48,177 bases of DNA from Deltaproteobacteria bacterium (GTDB lineage: Bacteria > Desulfobacterota > Syntrophia > Syntrophales > UBA8958). The DNA lies in the NCBI GenBank assembly GCA_029561465.1, contig JAKQIZ010000007.1, positions 1 to 48,177 on the forward strand. Direction: 5' to 3'. The position numbers and the translations under genes are program-made. The notes beneath the pieces are model-generated. The model was given only the letters and a program-made list of their open reading frames with translations, did no database searches and was not told the origin of the DNA. Positions 16,716 through 26,044 of the stretch are shown here, piece by piece (positions within the stretch are counted from its first letter, which is position 1; each line of letters starts with the position of its first letter).

Positions 16716-17384
16716 ATGATGACGGACAAACAATCCCTGACCACCGCGCGCATCCTTGACGCCGCCACGGATATCTTCGCCGAGGCGGGTTTCAACGGCG
16801 CCCGGATGGATGAAATCGCCCGCCGGGCCGGTGTGAACAAGGCCATGATCTACTACCACATCGGCGCCAAGGAGGCCCTGTATGCCGAGGTGCTGCACGG
16901 CGTCATCGGTCATGTCGCCGATTCGATTTCGGCGTGCATCGAAACCGGCGCTACTCCTGAAGCAAAACTGCGGGCCTACATCCGGGGTTTTGTTGACGCT
17001 GTGGAGGGCAATCCCCACATGGGACCCATTCTCCTCCGGGAAATCGCCTCGGGGGGCCAGAATCTGCCGGACCTGGTGATCCAGGACTTCGCCCGGATCA
17101 TCGCCCTCATCACCGCCATCCTCGATGAAGGCCGGGAACGGGGCGTTTTTTATCCGGTGACGCCCTTCCTCATTCACATGACGGTAGTGGGCTCCCTGAT
17201 CCTCTACAAGACCAGCGGCCCGATCCGGAGCCGCAGGGAAAACATTCCCGCGGCGGTCAAGGCCCTGGATCAGCAAATCACCCCCCGGGTAACGGTGGAG
17301 GTCGAAAACCTGATCATCCGGGGAATCAAAAAGCCTCCCCGGCCAGCTGCCGAGGTAACGAACGATGATGATGACCCCCGTTGA
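16716..17384 (+). CDS. TetR-family transcriptional regulator of the efflux operon
   Basis: 222 residues from the ATG at 16716; a frame reaching further upstream would overlap the promoter. The N-terminal helix-turn-helix is typical of TetR: ARILDAATDIFAEAGFNGAR followed by MDEIARRAGVNKAMIYYHIGAKEALYAEVL. The C-terminal ligand-binding helices resemble the AcrR/CecR type seen next to YbhGFSR-like exporters. It should repress its own operon and release DNA on binding a toxic compound. The last 20 bases overlap the start of the TolC-like gene, and two palindromic sites lie directly before the start codon. Confidence 0.9.
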   Translation: MMTDKQSLTTARILDAATDIFAEAGFNGARMDEIARRAGVNKAMIYYHIGAKEALYAEVLHGVIGHVADSISACIETGATPEAKLRAYIRGFVDAVEGNPHMGPILLREIASGGQNLPDLVIQDFARIIALITAILDEGRERGVFYPVTPFLIHMTVVGSLILYKTSGPIRSRRENIPAAVKALDQQITPRVTVEVENLIIRGIKKPPRPAAEVTNDDDDPR

Positions 17385-18879
17385 AAAATCCGGCCGCCGG
17401 TCATGGCCGCCGGTTGTCAGCAACCAGCCCATAACGCCCCCGCCGGGGACGGCGATCCCGGCCAGACCAGGCGTCCCCCGTTTCGGTCTCCTGGCTGTCG
17501 TCGCGCTGCTTCTCGCCTTCCTTCCCTTCTCCCCGGTCCTGGGACAATCCCCGGCGGTCCGGCCGGAAATGACAGCGGCCACTCCCTCCACCGCTCCATG
17601 CCGGTTCACCTTGGCGGAGAGCGTGGCCATGGCCCTGAAACAGAGCATGGTCGTCCAGGCGGCCAAGGAAGGGGTGAAGGGGGCGGAGGCCCAGAAAAAG
17701 GAGGCCTTCACGGGCTTTCTGCCTAAACTCAGCACCTCTTACAGCTACACCCGCCTCAACGATGCGCCCTGGACCAACATGCCGCCCATGACCATTTCCT
17801 CCCCCATCCTTCCCGCCCCCCTGACGACGCCGGGCGGTCCGATCACCGTGGGCACCCAGGACAATTACAGTTGGGCCCTGGAGTTCCGCCAACCCCTCTT
17901 CGCCGGCGGCTCCATCCTGGCCAACTACCAGGCCAACCGGAAGGGCGAGGACATCGCCCGGGTGGATGAAACGGCCGCCGCCCAGAATATTGTCGAGGAG
18001 GTGAAAAGCGCCTATTTCCAAATCCTCAAGGCACAGAAGATCCTCGGCGTTGCCCGCCAGGCGGTGGAGCAGCTTAAGTCCCACCGGGACGAGGCGCGTC
18101 ACTTCTTTGACGTCGGACTGATTCCGAAAAACGATCTCCTCCAATCGGAGGTTCAGCTCGCCAACGGGGAGCATAATCTCGTCCGGGCGGAAAACAGCCT
18201 GGAGATCGTCAAGTCCCGCTTCAACACCCTCCTGCGGCGGCCGATCGACGCCCCAGTGGAAGTGGAGGACATCCTGGCTTACCGTCCCTTCCCTAAAGCC
18301 GTCGAGGAATGTCTCCAAACCGCCTACAGCCAGCGGCCGGAAATCAAGGCCCACGCCCTGAAGGTAGAACAGGCCCGGGAGGTGGTCAAGGCCGCCCGGG
18401 GCAACTTCTTTCCCACGGTGAGCGCCGTGGGCCATTACGAACGGTTCGGGGATACGGGCAGTCTCCAGGGCAGCACCTACAAGAGCATGGAAAACTGGTA
18501 CCTCATGGCCCGGGCGGACTGGACCTTCTGGGAATGGGGAAAGACGAAGAACCAGGTGGACGCCCACCGCGCCCGGGAGAATCAGGCCGGCAGCATGCTG
18601 ATCCTCGAACGGGACAAGGTGACCCTGGAAGTGAAGGCCGCCTACATCCTGGTCCGGGAATCGGAAAAGCAGGTCTTTGTCGCCCAGAAGTCCATCGATC
18701 AGGCCGAGGAGAACTTCCGGATCAACAACGAGCGCTACCGGGAGCAGGTCGCCACCTCCACGGACGTCCTGGACGCCCAGACGCTTCTGACGAAGGCTAA
18801 ATCGGATTACTTCACGGCCCTGGGGGATTACTTCATCACCCAGGCCCGGCTGGAGAGGGCCATGGGGGTAAGTCAATGA
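17365..18879 (+). CDS. TolC-family outer-membrane efflux protein
   Basis: 504 residues. A long N-terminal leader (about 40 residues) precedes the hydrophobic signal segment LLAVVALLLAFLPFSPVLG; a later start is possible but lacks a better ribosome site. The mature part shows the duplicated TolC layout of long alpha-helices (FTLAESVAMALKQSMVVQAA, VEECLQTAYSQRPEIKAHAL) and short beta segments (YSYTRL, YSWALEFRQPLFAGG, ADWTFWEWG). It forms the trimeric outer-membrane channel for the ABC exporter encoded downstream. It overlaps tetR by 20 bases and the adaptor gene by 4, which marks a tight operon. Having its own channel suggests the pump does not rely on a shared TolC. Confidence 0.92.
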   Translation: MMMTPVEKSGRRSWPPVVSNQPITPPPGTAIPARPGVPRFGLLAVVALLLAFLPFSPVLGQSPAVRPEMTAATPSTAPCRFTLAESVAMALKQSMVVQAAKEGVKGAEAQKKEAFTGFLPKLSTSYSYTRLNDAPWTNMPPMTISSPILPAPLTTPGGPITVGTQDNYSWALEFRQPLFAGGSILANYQANRKGEDIARVDETAAAQNIVEEVKSAYFQILKAQKILGVARQAVEQLKSHRDEARHFFDVGLIPKNDLLQSEVQLANGEHNLVRAENSLEIVKSRFNTLLRRPIDAPVEVEDILAYRPFPKAVEECLQTAYSQRPEIKAHALKVEQAREVVKAARGNFFPTVSAVGHYERFGDTGSLQGSTYKSMENWYLMARADWTFWEWGKTKNQVDAHRARENQAGSMLILERDKVTLEVKAAYILVRESEKQVFVAQKSIDQAEENFRINNERYREQVATSTDVLDAQTLLTKAKSDYFTALGDYFITQARLERAMGVSQ

Positions 18880-19886
18880 AGAAACGCGTCGTCCTGGCCG
18901 TCTTTATCGCCCTGCTCGTCGCCGTGGGTGGATACGTCTATTACGGCCAGTGGAAAAACAAGCATCGGGAAACCTATTATTCCGGCGTCATCGAGGCCAA
19001 GGACGCAAAACTCGCCTTCCAGGCCGGCGGCCGGGTCATCGCCGTCCACGCCCGGGAAGGCCAGGCGGTGACAAAGGAAGAGGTCTTGGCGGAATTGGAT
19101 GCGGCGGAATTCCAGAGCCGCTGCGACCAGGCCCGGGCCGCCCTCGCCCGGGCCGTTAAGGGTCAGGAGCAGGCGGAAACCTCACTTCAGGTGTATCAGA
19201 AGGTCCTGCCGGCGGACGTGATCCGTGCCGAGGCCGCCGTCACGAGCGCCCGACGGGTCATGGAGGAGGCGCGGCGGAACAAGGATCGTTACGACAAACT
19301 GTACCAGCGAAAGGTCGTCGCCGAAAAGGAATGGGATGCCGTGCGGTTGCATTACGATACCTCCGTTTCCCGCCTGGCCGAGGGGAAGGCCGCTCTCAGC
19401 CAAGCGGTAAGCAACCTGAAGAAGATCGACATCGCCCGGCGGGAAATCGAAGCGGCGACCGCCCAGGTCCGGCTGGCACGGGCATCCATGGAACAGGCAG
19501 AGATCCAGGCGGCCTACACGAAGCTCCGGGCCCCCTTTGCCGGCGTGATCACCAGCCGCAACGTCGAACCCGGCGAGGTGGTCTCTCCCAGCCGGGAGGT
19601 CTTCAACCTGGCGGATCTCTCCCGGATCGATCTTAAGATCTTCGTGGAGGAAACGGCCATCGGCAAGGTCCGGCCGGGACAGGCGGTGGAGGTGAAGATC
19701 GACACCTTCCCGAACCACGTCTTCCCAGGCGTCGTTTCCTTCGTATCCCCGGAGGGCGAATTCACCCCCAAGATCATCCAGACCCAGAAGGAGCGGGTGA
19801 AGCTGGTTTATCTCGTCAAGGTCTCCATACCCAATCCCGACTTGGCCCTCAAGACCGGCATGCCGGCCGACGCCTGGCTGAAATAG
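18876..19886 (+). CDS. HlyD/YbhG-type periplasmic adaptor of an ABC efflux pump
   Basis: 336 residues with one N-terminal membrane anchor (VVLAVFIALLVAVGGYVYY). The lipoyl-like half-motifs AFQAGGRVIAVHAREGQAV and LRAPFAGVITSRNVEPGEVV flank a long coiled-coil hairpin of about residues 75-205, rich in Ala, Glu and Arg. The beta-barrel part with VFVEET-like and VKIDTFP segments follows. The adaptor bridges the inner-membrane ABC permeases and the TolC-like channel. It shares ATGA overlap with the gene before. The ATPase genes start about 110 nt downstream. Confidence 0.92.
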   Translation: MKKRVVLAVFIALLVAVGGYVYYGQWKNKHRETYYSGVIEAKDAKLAFQAGGRVIAVHAREGQAVTKEEVLAELDAAEFQSRCDQARAALARAVKGQEQAETSLQVYQKVLPADVIRAEAAVTSARRVMEEARRNKDRYDKLYQRKVVAEKEWDAVRLHYDTSVSRLAEGKAALSQAVSNLKKIDIARREIEAATAQVRLARASMEQAEIQAAYTKLRAPFAGVITSRNVEPGEVVSPSREVFNLADLSRIDLKIFVEETAIGKVRPGQAVEVKIDTFPNHVFPGVVSFVSPEGEFTPKIIQTQKERVKLVYLVKVSIPNPDLALKTGMPADAWLK

Positions 19887-19996
19887 ATGGCACTGGCCGG
19901 CGAATCGTTCCGGACTCCGGTACCGCCTCTGCATTTCCGACCCGATCGCGGCGGGACGGAGTCAATATCTCTTCCCCCGGCCGAGAGGACAGGAAC

Positions 19997-20815
19997 ATGA
20001 CCGCACACCCGGACTCCTTTGTGAGCATCGAGCACGTCTCCATGCACTTCGGCGCCGTCGAGGCCGTTCACGACGTCACTCTCAAGGTGACGGCGGGAAC
20101 GATTTTCGGCCTGGTCGGCTCCGACGGCGCCGGCAAATCCACTCTCCTGCGCATGATCGCCACCATGATCAAACCGGCGGCGGGACGGATCACCGTGGAC
20201 GGCCACGACGTCGCCGCCGAAAAGAACCGGGTGAAGGACCTGATCGGTTACATGCCCCAGCGCTTCGGCCTCTATGCCGACCTGACGGTGGACGAAAATC
20301 TCCGTTTCTTCATGGACATCTTCGGGATTCCCCGCCCGGAACGGAAGCGGCGGCGGGAAAAATACCTCGGTTTTTCCAATCTGTTGCCCTTCGCCGACCG
20401 CCCCGCCGGCGCCCTTTCCGGGGGCATGAAGCAGAAACTGGGATTGGCCTGCGTCCTGATCCACGAACCCCGCCTCCTAATCCTCGACGAGCCGACCAAC
20501 GGCGTGGATCCGGTTTCCCGCCAGGAGTTCTGGGAAATCCTCGGCGAGATGCGCCGGGAGGGCATGACTATCCTCGTCTCCACGGCCTACCTCGACGAGG
20601 GGGAAAAATGCGGCGGCCTGGCGCTGATGCATAAGGCCCGAATCATCGACGTGGCGACGCCGGCGGCTATCCGGACCGCCTTCCCCTCCCTGGAGGCCGC
20701 CATGATCAGTCGCCTTCAGGAGGCGGACGCCGAAATCGGGAAAGATGCCTTTTTTGCCCATCCCCACCCGGAACCTCCCGCCGAGGGCGGGGAAAGCGAC
20801 GGCTATCCCTTCTGA
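19997..20815 (+). CDS. ABC transporter ATPase, YbhF N-half type
   Basis: 272 residues. Walker A is GSDGAGKST, the Q-loop region is IGYMPQRFGLY, the signature is LSGGMKQKLGLA and Walker B is LLILDEPTNGVD. The H-loop reads VSTAYLDEGEKC, with Ala where most ABC ATPases have His. As I recall, the first half of E. coli YbhF carries the same change, so this is a family trait and not decay. The site it completes may be catalytically weaker, with the following ATPase doing most hydrolysis. E. coli YbhF fuses the two halves; here they are separate genes. A C-terminal tail of about 35 residues is rich in Pro, Glu and Gly. Confidence 0.93.
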   Translation: MTAHPDSFVSIEHVSMHFGAVEAVHDVTLKVTAGTIFGLVGSDGAGKSTLLRMIATMIKPAAGRITVDGHDVAAEKNRVKDLIGYMPQRFGLYADLTVDENLRFFMDIFGIPRPERKRRREKYLGFSNLLPFADRPAGALSGGMKQKLGLACVLIHEPRLLILDEPTNGVDPVSRQEFWEILGEMRREGMTILVSTAYLDEGEKCGGLALMHKARIIDVATPAAIRTAFPSLEAAMISRLQEADAEIGKDAFFAHPHPEPPAEGGESDGYPF

Positions 20816-20860
20816 GGGGAGACGCATTATCTCCTCCCCCTTTTCAAGCGGGAGGTTGAA

Positions 20861-21649
20861 ATGGTAGTAGGTTATCTATATAATATTAGTGAATTAACAA
20901 TGCCACAATCAGCGAACGGTATCGCCATTCGAGTCAAAGACCTGGAGAAACGCTTCGGCAAGTTCACGGCGGTGAACAGGGTTACCTTCAGCGTCCGGAA
21001 GGGAGAGATCTTCGGTTTTCTCGGCGCCAACGGCTCGGGTAAATCGACTACCATCCGGATGCTCTGCGGTATCCTTACCCCGACCGCCGGGGAAGGGATG
21101 GTGGCAGGCTACGACATCTTCCGGGAACCCGAGGAGATCAAGGGCGCCATCGGGTACATGTCACAGAAATTCTCCCTTTACGAGGATCTCAGCCCCGGGG
21201 AAAACATCCGTTTTTACCTGGGTGTCTATAACGTCCCCCCGTACCGCTGGGAGGAGCGGACCGCCTGGATTCTCGAGACGACTCAACTGGGCGACGTCCG
21301 CAACCGCCTCACCCGGGAACTCCCCCAGGGATGGCGACAGCGCCTCGCCCTGGGATGCGCCCTCCTGCACGAGCCGGAGATCCTCTTCCTCGACGAACCC
21401 ACCTCCGGCGTCGATCCCGTGACACGACAGCGCTTCTGGGATTTGATCCGCCGGCTGGCCGCCGGGGGCATCACCATCTTCGTCACCACCCACTACATGG
21501 ATGAAGCCCGGCACTGCGAGCGAATCGTCATGCTCAACCAGGGGGCCATCGTCGCCGCGGGAAGCCCGGAGGAGATCATCGCCCGGTCCTGCCCGGACCG
21601 GGAGGATGCGGACCTGAACGACGCGTTTATTACCTTGATGAAGAACTGA
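20861..21649 (+). CDS. ABC transporter ATPase, YbhF C-half type
   Basis: 262 residues from the ATG at 20861, which has GGGAGG upstream; an internal ATG at 20900 lacks a ribosome site. Walker A is GANGSGKST, the Q-loop IGYMSQKFSLYEDLS, the signature LPQGWRQRLALG (a divergent LSGGxxQ) and Walker B EILFLDEPTSGVDP. The switch His is present in VTTHYMDEARHC. It is expected to pair with the preceding ATPase as an asymmetric dimer powering the two ABC-2 permeases. The first ~40 bases of the gene are unusually AT-rich compared with the rest. Confidence 0.93.
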   Translation: MVVGYLYNISELTMPQSANGIAIRVKDLEKRFGKFTAVNRVTFSVRKGEIFGFLGANGSGKSTTIRMLCGILTPTAGEGMVAGYDIFREPEEIKGAIGYMSQKFSLYEDLSPGENIRFYLGVYNVPPYRWEERTAWILETTQLGDVRNRLTRELPQGWRQRLALGCALLHEPEILFLDEPTSGVDPVTRQRFWDLIRRLAAGGITIFVTTHYMDEARHCERIVMLNQGAIVAAGSPEEIIARSCPDREDADLNDAFITLMKN

Positions 21650-21729
21650 GAATTATACCTGACACGACGGGAAACCCATCCACACCCCAACTTTCTTCTT
21701 GAAGGGGAGGGAGAAAAGCATCCGGTAAG

Positions 21730-22863
21730 ATGAACCTACGTATCATTGCCGCCATAACCCGCAAGGAATTTTATCATCTCGTCCGGGACTACCGGAGCCT
21801 GTACCTCGCCTTCGCCATCCCTCTTATCCTTATCCTCCTGTTCGGCTACGCCCTGAGCCTCGACGTGGATAACGTCCGGACGGTCGTAGTCGATCACGAC
21901 AACACCCCCCGGAGCCGGGACCTGATCCGCCGCCTGGATGCCTCACCCTATTTCCACGTCACCGCCCGACTGGGAAACTCGGAGGATGCGGCGGCCTGGC
22001 TGGATCACGGCCGGACGATCCTGGCGGTGGTCATCCCCCCGGACTGGACCCGGAATATCCAGGCGGACCGGGAGGAGCCGCTCCAGATCCTCCTGGACGG
22101 CAGCGATCCCAACTTCGCCAACATCTCCGCCGGCTACATCACCGCGTTTCTGGAGCGGGAGAACACCGCGGCCCTTCATAATTATCTCAATCGCCAGGGG
22201 CAGGAGCAACTGCGGCCCCCTTTGGAAGGCAGGATCCGCATCTGGTTCAACGAGGATCTGGAAAGCAGGAATTTCATCGTTCCCGGCATCATCGCCGTGA
22301 TCATCATGATCGTGGGCGCCATGCTGACCTCCCTGGTCATTGCCCGGGAGTACGAAAACGGGACGATGGAGACCATCAAGTCCCTCCCCGTGAGCGCCGG
22401 GGATTTCATTGTCGGCAAGGCCATCCCCTATTTCTTCATCACCCTGGCCGACGTCCTTATCGCCATCCTCATGGGTCAGGTCCTTTTCGGCATCGTCATG
22501 AAAGCTGATTTCTGGCTCATGATCAGCGCCTGCGCCCTTTATCTGGCCGTGGCCATCACCCTGGGGCTCTTCATCTCCGCCGCGGTGAAGTCACAACTGG
22601 TGGCCAACCAGATTGCCCCCATAGTCACCTTCCTCCCCTCCATGCTCCTTTCCGACTTCGTCTTTCCCATCATGAACATGCCCGCGGCCATTCAGGTCAT
22701 CACCTACATCGTCCCGGCCCGGTATTTTATCGACATCCTCAAAGGGGTTTACATGAAGAACGCCGACTTCACCCTCCTGTGGCCGAACTTTGTCGTGCTT
22801 TTCATCATGGCGGCTGGCTTGGGGGCCTTGAATCTAATCGTCTTGAAACGGGAGGGCATGTAA
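21730..22863 (+). CDS. ABC-2 type permease 1 of the efflux operon
   Basis: 377 residues. The layout is the usual ABC-2 permease of the YbhS/YbhR/DrrB group. There is one N-terminal transmembrane helix (YLAFAIPLILILLFGYALSL), then a large extracytoplasmic domain of about 130 residues (VVVDHDNTPRSRDLIRRLDAS onward), then five hydrophobic helices from about residue 180. The conserved block EYENGTMETIKSLPVSAGDFIVGKAIPY marks the cytoplasmic loop that contacts the ATPase. It forms the inner-membrane channel together with the next gene product. The start of that gene follows 1 nt after the stop codon. Confidence 0.93.
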   Translation: MNLRIIAAITRKEFYHLVRDYRSLYLAFAIPLILILLFGYALSLDVDNVRTVVVDHDNTPRSRDLIRRLDASPYFHVTARLGNSEDAAAWLDHGRTILAVVIPPDWTRNIQADREEPLQILLDGSDPNFANISAGYITAFLERENTAALHNYLNRQGQEQLRPPLEGRIRIWFNEDLESRNFIVPGIIAVIIMIVGAMLTSLVIAREYENGTMETIKSLPVSAGDFIVGKAIPYFFITLADVLIAILMGQVLFGIVMKADFWLMISACALYLAVAITLGLFISAAVKSQLVANQIAPIVTFLPSMLLSDFVFPIMNMPAAIQVITYIVPARYFIDILKGVYMKNADFTLLWPNFVVLFIMAAGLGALNLIVLKREGM

Positions 22864-22864
22864 C

Positions 22865-23986
22865 ATGTGCCGCCTGCGGATCCGGGAACTGGTGCGGAAG
22901 GAATTCATTCAGATCTTTCGGGACAAGCGAAACCGCCCCATCCTCATCGTGGCGCCCCTGATCCAGATCCTGATCTTTGGCTATGTGGTGAATTTCGATA
23001 TCAACATTATCCATGTCGCCCTCCTCGATCAATCCCGAACCTTGGAGAGCCGGAAGATCGTCGATGCCTTCAGCGCCAACCACCTGTTCCAGATCGACAA
23101 CATTGTTCATAACTCACAGGAAATGGAAGAGATCCTCATCCGGGGGAAGGCGGACATCGGCTTGAAGATCGGCCCCGATCTCGCCCGGAAGATCCGCCGG
23201 GGGGAAACGGCGGAGGTCCAGATCCTTGCCGACGGCACGGTGAGCAATATGGCGGCGATCCGGGTTTCCTACGTCATGACCGTCATGGAACGCCTGAACC
23301 GTCAGTTCCTCCAGGACCGCTTTCCGGCACAGTTGAGTTACGGCCGTATCGACGGCCGCCTCCGCACCTGGTACAATCCCAACCTCTACAGCCGTCACTT
23401 CTTCGTTCCCGGGATCGTCGCCTTCATCGTCATGCTCATCTCGCTTTTGTTCACCTCCATGGCAGTCATCAAGGAAAAGGAGGGGGGAACGATGGAACAG
23501 CTCATCGTGACGCCGATGAAACCGTACGAGCTGATCATGGGCAAGACCATCCCCTACATCGTCATCTCCCTGATCCAAATGGCCGGCGTGCTCCTCTTCG
23601 CCGTCTATCTGTTCGATCTGCCCATTCGGGGCAGTCTGTCCCTGTTTTTCCTCGCCATCTGCCTCTTTCTCATGAGCACCCTGGGGATCGGCCTGTTCAT
23701 CTCCACCATCTCCGCCACCCAACAACAGGCCATGATGTCCACCTTCTTCTTCCTCCAGCCGTCCTTTCTCCTCTCGGGCTTCGTCTTCCCCATCGCCAAC
23801 ATGCCCGTGGTCGTCCAGTGGCTGACCTACCTGAATCCCTTCCGCTACATCCTCGTGATCATCCGGGGCATTTTCCTCAAGGGCGTGGGGATGGACGTCC
23901 TGTGGCCCCAGTATCTGTCCCTGACGATCCTGGGCCTGGCCGTCTTCACTGCCGCCGTCCTGCGCTTCCACAAACGCCTGGATTGA
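22865..23986 (+). CDS. ABC-2 type permease 2 of the efflux operon
   Basis: 373 residues with the same topology as its neighbour: an N-terminal helix (PILIVAPLIQILIFGYVVNF), an external domain (VALLDQSRTLESRKIVDAF onward) and a C-terminal set of helices. The ATPase-contact loop reads EKEGGTMEQLIVTPMKPYELIMGKTIPY. The two permeases are paralogues and probably work as a heterodimer. This is the last gene of the operon that starts at tetR; 228 bases without a gene follow. The exported compound cannot be told from sequence. Confidence 0.93.
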   Translation: MCRLRIRELVRKEFIQIFRDKRNRPILIVAPLIQILIFGYVVNFDINIIHVALLDQSRTLESRKIVDAFSANHLFQIDNIVHNSQEMEEILIRGKADIGLKIGPDLARKIRRGETAEVQILADGTVSNMAAIRVSYVMTVMERLNRQFLQDRFPAQLSYGRIDGRLRTWYNPNLYSRHFFVPGIVAFIVMLISLLFTSMAVIKEKEGGTMEQLIVTPMKPYELIMGKTIPYIVISLIQMAGVLLFAVYLFDLPIRGSLSLFFLAICLFLMSTLGIGLFISTISATQQQAMMSTFFFLQPSFLLSGFVFPIANMPVVVQWLTYLNPFRYILVIIRGIFLKGVGMDVLWPQYLSLTILGLAVFTAAVLRFHKRLD

Positions 23987-24214
23987 ATCTTCGAAAACGG
24001 TATATTTCCGTCAAAATTCTCCCTGACAGGCAAACGCCCCGACTCTGCTTGTCAATCGGCAGATGCATTTTTCATGATTTTGGGTTATATTCATCAGCAA
24101 TTACGGAAGATAACTCTTTCGATGTCATTCCGAACGAGCTGATTCAAACAATTATATAATGATATCAATCTTAAAATTTAAAGGTCCGTACTAAAACATT
24201 GTATCGGAGGAAAG

Positions 24215-25234
24215 ATGAAAGGCACGATCTACCGTCAGTGTGTTGGGTTGGGCAATGAATCCGTTTCGACCCTGAAAAGGCTTCTCCATGAAATGCCGCA
24301 TCCCTTCCGGAAAGGAGATAATATTGGGATCAAACTCCATTGGGGGGAAAAGGGAAATCACACCTTCCTGCCGCCGTTATTCGCGCGGGAGATCGTAGTC
24401 TGGCTTCGGGAACTGGGAGCGATGCCCTTTGTTTTTGATACCTCGGTTCTCTATTCAGGCAGCCGTCGCAACGGAAGCGACAGCCTGAAAACCGCGGCGG
24501 CACACGGTTACAGCGAAGCATACCTCGACTGTCCGGTGGTCGTCGCCGATGGACTCGATGGACGGGCCGTCATCGATATTCCCGCGGGATACAGGCATTT
24601 CGAAACGGTACAGGTGGCGGACATATTCAAAAGGGCGTCCGGTTTTGTCATTCTTTCCCACTTCAAGGGGCACATGGTTTCGGGATTCGGCGGCGCCATA
24701 AAGAATATCTCCATGGGCTGGGCGTCGCGGGCGCAAAAGCAACGCATGCACTCCGATGCGCGTCCGCGGCTGGAAAAGAACAGTTGCTCGCAATGCGGTC
24801 TATGTGTAGACATCTGTCCCTCGGGTGCGGCGCAAATTGCCGCGGACGGGTATCCTGATTACAGTCAGGAATTGTGTATCGGATGTGCTCAGTGTATCGG
24901 GCTCTGTCCGGAACTGGCCCTGGAAATATGCTGGAACACCGACATCAATGTGTTTCAGGAAAAACTTGTTGAAACGGCGGCCGCAATCTGGAAGCAAATC
25001 CAGGGCCGGGCCGTGCTTGTCAATGCAATGCTCAACATTGCCTCGGAATGCGACTGCCTGCCGGGACAACATCCCATTATCGCTCCCGATGCCGGATTTG
25101 TCGGCGGGTACAATCCCGTGTCCGTCGATGTGGAGTCCATAAACAGGATCGGGAAAGAGCCGTTCATAAAGGCCCACCCGCATGTGGATTGGAAACACCA
25201 GTTCTCATACGGCAGAGAAATTGGTTTTGCGTGA
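24215..25234 (+). CDS. DUF362 protein with two [4Fe-4S] ferredoxin motifs
   Basis: 339 residues; GGAGGAAAG precedes the ATG. The N-terminal DUF362 part shows GDNIGIKLHWGEKGNHTFLPP and FVILSHFKGHMVSGFGGAIKN, typical of this family of uncertain function. Two complete 4Fe-4S motifs follow at about residues 190-235: CSQCGLCVDICP and CIGCAQCIGLCP. There is no signal peptide, so it is cytoplasmic. DUF362 proteins often sit near other iron-sulfur or membrane electron carriers, but here the gene is alone between the efflux operon and a repeat-rich gap. Its GC content looks lower than that of the efflux genes, possibly showing a different history. A TATAAT lies about 55 nt upstream, without a good -35. 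Confidence 0.88.
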   Translation: MKGTIYRQCVGLGNESVSTLKRLLHEMPHPFRKGDNIGIKLHWGEKGNHTFLPPLFAREIVVWLRELGAMPFVFDTSVLYSGSRRNGSDSLKTAAAHGYSEAYLDCPVVVADGLDGRAVIDIPAGYRHFETVQVADIFKRASGFVILSHFKGHMVSGFGGAIKNISMGWASRAQKQRMHSDARPRLEKNSCSQCGLCVDICPSGAAQIAADGYPDYSQELCIGCAQCIGLCPELALEICWNTDINVFQEKLVETAAAIWKQIQGRAVLVNAMLNIASECDCLPGQHPIIAPDAGFVGGYNPVSVDVESINRIGKEPFIKAHPHVDWKHQFSYGREIGFA

Positions 25235-26044
25235 ACAGCCGCCAATTGCGTGATTTTCTAAAATCTTCTATTGGAACTTGAGGTCGTTTTGAGGCGCCAC
25301 GCATCTTTACTGACCGGCGGTCATTTTTTTGGGGGTAAAATTTTTTTCAGATCGTTAATTTCTTTATTATATCATAAGCTTGCTGACCGTCGATTCTCGA
25401 CGCTCCTCGCCGGGGATACCGTTGCGCCGTCCCGGCCAGTTAACAAATATTTGCTTTATAATATTATAATATAGTTTTATAACCAGATTATAAGTGCCTT
25501 GCCGCTGCGGGGCATGAATCCCATGAACCCATCAAGACGGTGGGCAAAAGAGGTCCTTACGATCTCGAAAATGATTGACGAGCGGTTCGGGAGGCTTTAT
25601 TCCGGATACCCTTTCCGGACGGTTCCTCGCGTTTACGCCCTTGCCTTACGTCGGCCATTGTGGCAATGAAGTAATCAGCGTCCGGAAGATCGAAAAACGG
25701 GAGAATTCGCGGTCATCGCCAAGAGGCGCTAAAACGGCGCCGCGCCGGGAACGGCAGCGGCTGCATGTTCGCAGCGGCCGCATGTTCATGGAAAGCGTCA
25801 AATTTTCCTGGACGAGGAAAGCATTATCGGGCAAGATAGATGACATCGTAAAAAGCGCAAAAAATGTCCCATTTGGGACGGCATCGTAAAAAGATCCGCA
25901 GGCGAGGCGCGCGAATCCTGAGGAATGAGGCGTACTGGGACGTACGTCGCAGTGACGAGGGATGAACCGCTTTCGAAGCATCCGGACTTTTTACGATGCC
26001 GTCAAGATAGATTCATTGCCGACAAAAAAACTGGAGGTGGCGCT
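25235..26044. other. Gene-poor, repeat-bearing gap
   Basis: About 810 bases with no recognisable gene. The first ~270 bases are AT-rich. Around 25300-25470 they show a weak likeness to the repeat that brackets the CHAT gene (shared ACCGGCGG-N-CATTTTT), perhaps a decayed third copy. The open frame at 25575-25889 resembles no family. A hairpin GTCCC-ATTT-GGGAC (25867-25880 region) and the inverted-repeat element at 25877-26003 fill the right end. Confidence 0.5.
25877..26003. repeat. MITE-like 127-bp element with terminal inverted repeats
   Basis: The left end GACGGCATCGTAAAAAG and the right end CTTTTTACGATGCCGTC are perfect 17-bp inverse copies; both continue inward (TCCG / CGGA) with a 1-base offset. 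A degenerate extra copy of the left end (GATGACATCGTAAAAAG) lies at about 25839. There is no coding capacity inside. The layout is that of a non-autonomous mobile or REP-type repeat. I saw no clear target-site duplication. Confidence 0.6.

Noticed and set aside
17401-18876. Long antisense open frame opposite the TolC-like gene
   Set aside because: Same reason: a shadow of a GC-rich gene whose sense product is clearly TolC-like.
25575-25889. Open frame left of the MITE-like element
   Set aside because: Low-complexity, no motif, and it runs into the repeat.
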